21,587 bases of DNA from Planctomycetales bacterium. GTDB lineage: Bacteria; Planctomycetota; UBA11346. The position numbers and the translations under genes were made by a program. The notes beneath the pieces are model-generated. The model was not told the DNA's origin. It was given only the letters and a program-made list of their open reading frames with translations, and did no database searches. Shown here one piece after another: positions 16,832-21,587 of the stretch. The stretch spans positions 1 through 21,587 of the forward strand of contig JANYGY010000045.1 of NCBI GenBank assembly GCA_025362255.1, written 5' to 3'. The first letter of the stretch is position 1. Every line of letters begins with the position of its first letter.

Positions 16832-16988
16832 GAAGGCTCCGGGGATGATTCGCAGTGGATCCGCGAGGTGAGAATGATGAAGACGACAATCATGGTATGA
16901 CCTTACCGACTTTCGCGAAAGGCCTAAGAGACCATGGGCGGCCTCTGCGCCTCCTGACTTCCTTTTGTTAATCGAAATCTGTCCGCAG

Positions 16989-18650
16989 TCAGCGCGCCAG
17001 ATAGCGCTGCATCATGGTCGTGGTCGCGGGATTGAAGCCGTTGACCGCCACGCCCTTACGCGCACGGCTGGCGCTCAATTGGGTGCGCACCTGCTTGGCC
17101 AGGACCTTACCCAGCTCGACGCCCCATTGGTCGAAGCTGTTGATGCCCCAGATGAAACCCTGCACCGCGGTGCGATGCTCATACAAGGCGAGCAATTGGC
17201 CGGTGGTGTAGGGATCGAGCACGTCGAGCAGCAGGACGTTCGAGGGCCGGTTGCCAGGGAATTCCTTGTGCGGGACCAACGCTTCAGCGACGCCATCGGC
17301 ACGCAGTTCGGCGGCCGTCTTGCCCATTGCCAGCGCATCCGGCTGGGCGAAGAAATTCGCCATCAGCTCGTCGTGATTGCTGACCGCCTCACCGGGCAGC
17401 ATCAGCGGATTCTGGCTGCGCCGAAAGCCGATGAAATCAGCCGGCACGACCCGGCCCTGATGCAGCAGCTGATAAAACGAGTGCTGGCCATTGGTGCCCG
17501 GCTCGCCGAAGTTGATCTCGCCGGCGGCGAACGGCAGGACGCTGCCATCGAGCGCGACGCGCTTGCCGTTCGATTCCATGTCGACCTGCTGGATGTGCGG
17601 CGCGAGCTTGTGCAACGCCTGGCAATACGGCAGCAGGGCGCGCGTCGGATGGCCGAGAAAAGTCGAATTCCACACGCCGAAAAGCCCCATCTGCACCGGC
17701 AGGTTCTTATCCAGCGGAGCGGTCAGCAGGTGCTGATCGATCGATCGCGCGCCAGCGAGAAAGCGCTCGACCACCGCCCAGCCATACTGCAACGCCAACG
17801 GCACCAGACCCACCGCCGAACACACGCTGTAACGCCCGCCGACCCAGTCCCAGAAACCGAACGCGTTCTTCGGATCGATGCCAAACGCCGCCACCTCGGG
17901 CAGATTGGTCGACACCGCGACCATGTGCTTGGCCACTGCCTGGGCGCCCAGGTGCTTGACCAGCCACGCGCGCATGGTGCGCGCGTTGAGCATCGTCTCA
18001 GCGGTGGTGAAGGTCTTCGAGATGACCACGACCAGGGTGGTCTCGGGATCGAGGTCATCGAGCGCGCGGCTGACATCGATCGGATCGACATTGGCGAGAA
18101 ACCGCAGGCGCCGACCGTCAGCAGCCTTGGCGCACGCGGGGTCGGTCCGCAATGATTCGCTGACGAATTCAGGACCGAGATAACTGCCGCCGATGCCGAT
18201 CGCGACCACATCGGTCAACGCCTTGCCGGTCACGCCCTTCCATTTTCCCGTGCGCACCTGCTGGCTGAAACGCTTGATCTGACCTTGAACCTGCAAGACG
18301 TCAGCCACCACGTCATGGCCATCGACGACGATCGCGGTGCCTTTGGCAGCGCGCAGGGCGATATGCAGAACGCTGCGATTTTCGGTGGTGTTAAGCTTGG
18401 CCCCGCTGGCCATCGCCTTGAGTTTTTTCGGCAGATCCGCGGCTTTGGCCAGGGCCAGCAGCAGCTTGTGGGTTTCCACCGTGGCATTCTGCCGACTGGA
18501 ATCGAGGACGATGCCGTCGTGCTCGATGATCAATCCCTGCGCCCGCTTGGCGTCCGTCAGCAAGGTCCGCAGATGCACCTTCTGCACCGCCCCCGCATGC
18601 GCCGCGAGAGCCTTCCAAGCGGGAGACGAAACGATCGAGGACTGAGTCAT
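16989..18650 (-). CDS. pgi: Glucose-6-phosphate isomerase
   Basis: A 553-residue cytoplasmic enzyme that interconverts glucose 6-phosphate and fructose 6-phosphate; length and sequence fit the long (E. coli/eukaryote) Pgi type. Family motifs are intact: TENRSVLHIALRA, the sugar-phosphate loop VVVISKTFTTAETMLNARTMR (in two adjacent parts), GGRYSVCSAVGL and the signature GINSFDQWGVELGK. By comparison with animal and E. coli enzymes, the catalytic residues are Glu359 (DMESNGK), His390 (GTNGQHSFYQ) and Lys515 (VELGKVLAK). The start ATG 18650 gives MTQSSIVSSPAWKAL, aligning with known N-termini; a weak GGAA lies upstream. It lies 90 bases downstream of the terC-like gene on the same strand and may have its own promoter there. 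Confidence 0.97.
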   Translation of the reverse strand: MTQSSIVSSPAWKALAAHAGAVQKVHLRTLLTDAKRAQGLIIEHDGIVLDSSRQNATVETHKLLLALAKAADLPKKLKAMASGAKLNTTENRSVLHIALRAAKGTAIVVDGHDVVADVLQVQGQIKRFSQQVRTGKWKGVTGKALTDVVAIGIGGSYLGPEFVSESLRTDPACAKAADGRRLRFLANVDPIDVSRALDDLDPETTLVVVISKTFTTAETMLNARTMRAWLVKHLGAQAVAKHMVAVSTNLPEVAAFGIDPKNAFGFWDWVGGRYSVCSAVGLVPLALQYGWAVVERFLAGARSIDQHLLTAPLDKNLPVQMGLFGVWNSTFLGHPTRALLPYCQALHKLAPHIQQVDMESNGKRVALDGSVLPFAAGEINFGEPGTNGQHSFYQLLHQGRVVPADFIGFRRSQNPLMLPGEAVSNHDELMANFFAQPDALAMGKTAAELRADGVAEALVPHKEFPGNRPSNVLLLDVLDPYTTGQLLALYEHRTAVQGFIWGINSFDQWGVELGKVLAKQVRTQLSASRARKGVAVNGFNPATTTMMQRYLAR

Positions 18651-18740
18651 TGGATATTCCAGGGCTGGATGAGGTGCCGCGCATCATGCGCCGCGCAAAT
18701 CATCTCGCCAGCCTGAGCGGCGACCTCGACCGTGCGCTCC

Positions 18741-19820
18741 TCAGGCTGAATGCTGACGCGGAAAGCGCAGCGAGACGGCGGCACTGAGGGCGAGGACGCC
18801 GCCGATGATGGAGAGCGACCAGGTGACGGGGAATTTGCCCTTTTCGTCAAGCAAATGATGGAATCCAGGAATCACTTCGCCGAGCATTTTCACCCCGACG
18901 AAGACCAGGATCGCGGCCAGACCGTATTTCAGTGCCCAGAAGCGGTCCATGATCCCGGCGAGCAGGAAATAGAGGGCGCGCAGACCCAAGATCGCGAACA
19001 CGTTCGAGGTGAAGACGATCAAGGGCTCTTTGGTGATGGCGAAGATCGCCGGCACCGAATCGATCGCGAAGATGATGTCGCTGAGCTCGACGAAAACGAG
19101 CGCGATGAACAGCGGCGTGGCATGCAGGATCCCGGTTTTACGCACGAAGAATGCTTGGCCCTCAAGGGTCGGCGTCACCGGCATTAGGCGCTTGAGCAAG
19201 CGCATCACCGGGTTGCGTTCGGGCTCCAGCTTGGTCTCGCCAGCGAACGCCATCTTGATGCCGGTGATGATCAGGAAGCCGCCGGCGAGCCATACGATCC
19301 ACTGGTATTCCATCAGCACCGAACCAGCTGCGATAAACAGCGCGCGAAAGATCAACGCGCCGAGAATCCCATAGAAAAGCACCCGGTGCTGAAGCTGCGC
19401 CGGGATCGCGAAAAAGCTGAAGACCAGGGCGAAGATGAAGACGTTGTCGACCGACAAGGCCTTTTCGATCAGGTACCCGGTGAGGAATTCGAGGCCGACT
19501 TGTCGCCCAACTTCCGCACCGAACTGGCCCGAGGCATACTGCCACAGCAGCACGTTGAAGGTCAGCGCGAGGGCGATCCACACCACACTCCAGGTTGCCG
19601 CTTCCTTGATCTTGACGACATGCGCCTGGCGATGGAACACCCCCAGATCGAGCGCCAGGACCCCGAGCACGAACAGCAGGAAACCCCCGTAGAACCACCA
19701 GTAGTCGGCGAAGGGAAACAGCCGGGCGCCGTCCACCGCCGGGACGGCGTGGGCGACGATCGGGGCAACTTCGGCAAAACCGCCGGCCATCAGTTGGGTG
19801 ACAAGCGATTCAAAAACCAT
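18741..19820 (-). CDS. TerC/Alx-family integral membrane protein
   Basis: A 359-residue inner-membrane protein with about eight to nine hydrophobic helices. Family hallmarks are EKALSVDNVFIF (Asp125) and VELSDIIFAIDSVPAIFAIT (Asp248, Asp254), conserved acidic residues within the membrane thought to handle a metal ion. TerC/Alx proteins are linked to tellurite resistance, Mn export and alkaline pH response. A charged cytoplasmic loop (ETKLEPERNPVMRLLKRLMP) separates the two halves. I chose ATG 19820 (MVFESLVTQL); an extension to 19985 would be a Pro/Arg-rich stretch overlapping the divergent regulator gene. Only a poor GAG precedes the start. No yybP-ykoY-like Mn riboswitch can be seen, and the gap to the regulator's start is only 113 bases. 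The gene is divergent from the nhaR-like gene, suggesting shared control. Confidence 0.9.
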   Translation of the reverse strand: MVFESLVTQLMAGGFAEVAPIVAHAVPAVDGARLFPFADYWWFYGGFLLFVLGVLALDLGVFHRQAHVVKIKEAATWSVVWIALALTFNVLLWQYASGQFGAEVGRQVGLEFLTGYLIEKALSVDNVFIFALVFSFFAIPAQLQHRVLFYGILGALIFRALFIAAGSVLMEYQWIVWLAGGFLIITGIKMAFAGETKLEPERNPVMRLLKRLMPVTPTLEGQAFFVRKTGILHATPLFIALVFVELSDIIFAIDSVPAIFAITKEPLIVFTSNVFAILGLRALYFLLAGIMDRFWALKYGLAAILVFVGVKMLGEVIPGFHHLLDEKGKFPVTWSLSIIGGVLALSAAVSLRFPRQHSA

Positions 19821-19848
19821 GGGGCACTCGCGGCGTCGAAGGAGGAAG

Positions 19849-19864
19849 ATTCGTGGTAGAGAAT
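19849..19864. promoter_or_regulatory. Candidate LysR-type operator between terC and nhaR
   Basis: ATTC-N8-GAAT forms a short inverted repeat in the 113-base gap between the divergent starts at 19820 and 19934. A T-N11-A pattern, the loose LysR-family consensus, can be read within it. LysR regulators usually bind such sites in the divergent promoter region. With only 4-bp arms it could easily be chance. Confidence 0.3.
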
Positions 19865-19933
19865 GCGCGATCGGTTGGCCCGGGTGAATCGGACTCCACT
19901 TGCCAGCCATCGGCGGCGCCGATGAATGACGCC

Positions 19934-20839
19934 ATGGCCGACGACCTGAATTATCACCACCTAAAATATTTCTGGGTGGTCGCATGCGAAGGCTCGATCG
20001 CCAAGGCCTGCGGCGTGCTGCATTTGTCGCAACCGACCATCAGCGGCCAGATCCGCGAATTGGAAAAATCGATCGGCGACCCGTTGTTCGAACGTGCCGG
20101 CCGCAATCTGCGATTGACCCAGACCGGACGGTTGGTGAAGGGGTATTGCGATGAGTTGTTCGCGGTCGGACGCGAATTGCACACCGCCTTGGCTGGTGAT
20201 CGCTCGGGCCGGGTCGAACGGGTGGTGGTCGGGATCGCGGACTCACTCTCCAAATTGATCGCCTACCGCCTGCTCGCCCCGGCCTTGACCCTCGCCGAGC
20301 CGGTGCGGCTGGAGTGCATCGAAGGCCGACCAGAGCGGCTGCTCGCCGAGCTGGCCACGCATCAGATCGATGTGGTGCTCTCCGATGCGCCGGTCGGCCC
20401 CGAGATTCGGGTCAAGGCCTACAACCACCTGCTGGCCGAATGTCCGCTGGCGATCTTCGCAGCCGCCAACGCGCCGGCGTTGACCGCTTTGAAATCTGGG
20501 TTTCCGCAATCGCTGCATCAGGCGCCGATCCTGTTGCCGCTGGGAAATGCAGCGATCCGGCAAGAGCTGGATGGCTGGCTGGGCGAGCGCGAACTGGTTC
20601 CTCGGATCGTCGCCGAGTGCCAGGACAGCGCCTTGCTCAAATCATTCGGCCAAGCCGCCGTCGGCCTGTTTCCCGGCCCGGCCGTGATCAGCGAGGAGAT
20701 CTGCCGGATGTATCAGGCGGTAGAAATAGGGCGCATCGCCAGCGTCAAACAGCGGTTCTATGCGATATCCGTCGAGCGTCGGCTGACCCATCCGGCAGTC
20801 GTGGCGATTTCCCAGGCGGCGAAAAAGCAATTCCGCTGA
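19934..20839 (+). CDS. nhaR: LysR-family regulator, NhaR type
   Basis: With the ATG at 19934 the product is 301 residues, the same length as E. coli NhaR. It starts LNYHHLKYFWVVACEGSIAK, matching NhaR's unusual NYxHLxYFW N-terminus, followed by a winged helix-turn-helix (LHLSQPTISGQIRELEKSIG). The effector domain carries VVVGIADSLSKLIAYRLL and QIDVVLSDAPV, again NhaR-like. NhaR responds to Na+ and pH and activates the nhaA antiporter and other genes in E. coli. There is no nhaA here; the divergent neighbour is terC-like, so it may control that gene. In-frame starts exist at 19922 (ATG) and 19853 (GTG), but they would add sequence lacking homology. No SD is visible before any of them. Confidence 0.85.
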   Translation: MADDLNYHHLKYFWVVACEGSIAKACGVLHLSQPTISGQIRELEKSIGDPLFERAGRNLRLTQTGRLVKGYCDELFAVGRELHTALAGDRSGRVERVVVGIADSLSKLIAYRLLAPALTLAEPVRLECIEGRPERLLAELATHQIDVVLSDAPVGPEIRVKAYNHLLAECPLAIFAAANAPALTALKSGFPQSLHQAPILLPLGNAAIRQELDGWLGERELVPRIVAECQDSALLKSFGQAAVGLFPGPAVISEEICRMYQAVEIGRIASVKQRFYAISVERRLTHPAVVAISQAAKKQFR

Positions 20840-20901
20840 GGCGTTCATTGCACCATCGCTTGGCGACCGACGATCTGAGCTTGCTGTCCTCTCTTGCCGA
20901 A

Positions 20902-20915
20902 CGTTCAGCTGAACG
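20902..20915. promoter_or_regulatory. Perfect palindrome just before the hisB start
   Basis: CGTTCAGCTGAACG is a perfect 14-bp palindrome ending seven bases before the hisB ATG, where a ribosome site would lie. A third GAAC half-site precedes it (GAACGTTC at 20899-20906). It may be a protein operator or a small hairpin (5-bp stem, AGCT loop) limiting hisB translation. It is not the LexA arrangement GAAC-N4-GTTC. Confidence 0.4.
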
Positions 20916-20922
20916 GAATCCC

Positions 20923-21504
20923 ATGCGCACCGCCACTGTCACCCGCAAGACCCGCGAAACCGATATCCAGGTCACCTGGAATCTGGATCAGCCCGGCCTG
21001 TCGCAGATCAGCACCGGCATCGGTTTTTTCGATCACATGCTCGAGGCCCTGGCCAAGCACAGTTCGACCACGTTGAACATCACCTGCGCCGGCGACCTGC
21101 ACATCGATGGTCACCACACCACCGAGGATATCGGTATCGTCATGGGCCAGGCGTTGCGCCAAGCGTTGGGTGATCGCGTCGGCATCGAGCGTTTTGGCCA
21201 CATCGCCTGCCCGCTCGATGAAGCGTTGGTACAGGCGTCGCTCGACATCTCCGGTCGTGGCTATCTGGTCTATGAGCTGCATCCCCCGGCCGGCCTGATC
21301 GGCACCTGGGACACCGAGCTGGTCCGCGAATATTTCGGGGGCTTGGTCGAACACGCCAAGTGCTGCGTCCACCTGCATCAGCTTCAGGGCCGCAACAGCC
21401 ACCACATTGTCGAGGCCGGTTTCAAAGCATTTGCCCGCGCCCTCAAACAGGCGATCGCGATCACCGGCGCAGAATTGCCGACGACCAAGGGCGTGCTGGG
21501 GTAA
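20923..21504 (+). CDS. hisB: Imidazoleglycerol-phosphate dehydratase
   Basis: A 193-residue enzyme of histidine biosynthesis that dehydrates imidazole glycerol phosphate to imidazole acetol phosphate; length is normal for the monofunctional form. The Mn-binding histidine motifs are present: GIGFFDHMLEALAKHS (His38, His46), DLHIDGHHTTEDIG (His60, His64, His65, Glu68) and the C-terminal counterpart NSHHIVEAGFKAFARAL. No fused phosphatase domain is present. The frame is open upstream to 20314, through the regulator gene in another frame, but homology begins at MRTATVTRKTRETDIQV, so ATG 20923 is chosen. A GGAATCCC just before the ATG is only a weak SD. It lies 83 bases after the nhaR-like stop. 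Other his genes may follow outside the window, but the first 80 bases downstream hold none. Confidence 0.96.
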   Translation: MRTATVTRKTRETDIQVTWNLDQPGLSQISTGIGFFDHMLEALAKHSSTTLNITCAGDLHIDGHHTTEDIGIVMGQALRQALGDRVGIERFGHIACPLDEALVQASLDISGRGYLVYELHPPAGLIGTWDTELVREYFGGLVEHAKCCVHLHQLQGRNSHHIVEAGFKAFARALKQAIAITGAELPTTKGVLG

Positions 21505-21546
21505 TTTCGCGTCGTCCGGTGGTTGACTGATGGTTGCCGCACGTGG

Positions 21547-21586
21547 CATGGGCGGCCAGCCCATGTCCGAAAAGGCACATGGGCGG
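21547..21586. repeat. Short inverted and direct repeat after hisB
   Basis: CATGGGC and GCCCATG form a 7-bp stem with a 5-base loop (21547-21565). CATGGGCGG is then repeated directly at 21578-21586, where the window ends. No T-run follows the hairpin within the window. It may be a terminator or the start of a repeat element continuing beyond the edge. Confidence 0.4.
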
Positions 21587-21587
21587 G

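Noticed and set aside
16832..16988. Small gene or RNA between the secreted protein and pgi genes
   Set aside because: Only a short TTTCGCGAAA palindrome was seen; no ORF with support and no structured RNA was recognised.
19821..19933. Possible Mn-sensing (yybP-ykoY) riboswitch before the TerC-like gene
   Set aside because: The space is short and no recognisable paired core or conserved loop could be read.
20314..20922. Upstream extension of the hisB frame to 20314
   Set aside because: It overlaps the well-supported regulator gene in another frame and is Arg/Ala-rich. HisB homology begins only at 20923.

Overview
The window is a 21.6-kb piece of a high-GC bacterial chromosome, probably Gram-negative. 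It is mostly core-type genes: sugar metabolism, histidine synthesis, ABC proteins and c-di-GMP signalling. One toxin-antitoxin pair and one AT-richer patch look acquired. No rRNA, tRNA, transposase, CRISPR array or prophage gene was seen. The lineage cannot be fixed. Pgi and the NhaR-type regulator resemble proteobacterial forms. The small secreted protein resembles YHS-type proteins that I associate with planctomycete-like bacteria, and many genes lack a clear Shine-Dalgarno (SD) sequence.

Left part (1-3797). The 3' end of a xylulokinase-like FGGY kinase is followed by about 600 AT-richer bases with two doubtful small ORFs. Next comes a reverse-strand MsbA-type ABC exporter, then a forward Phd/YefM-VapC toxin-antitoxin pair with an inverted repeat just upstream.

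Centre (3798-13545), all on the minus strand. Read in the direction of transcription, an ABC-F ATPase is followed, across a strong hairpin, by a compact three-gene cluster. Its members are a YqiJ/NfeD-like membrane protein with a histidine-rich loop, a YqiK-type flotillin, and a 1671-residue DUF3686-type AAA+ ATPase. The likely picture is a membrane scaffold with a large ATPase attached. Its biological role is unknown, and this is the most interesting part of the window.

Right part (13617-21587). Two membrane-linked diguanylate cyclases are translationally coupled by a 4-bp overlap and end in a perfect bidirectional hairpin terminator. Facing them are a small secreted Lys/His-rich protein, glucose-6-phosphate isomerase (pgi) and a TerC/Alx-family membrane protein. 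Divergent from terC is an NhaR-type LysR regulator, followed by hisB. The terC-nhaR arrangement suggests ion- or pH-responsive control.
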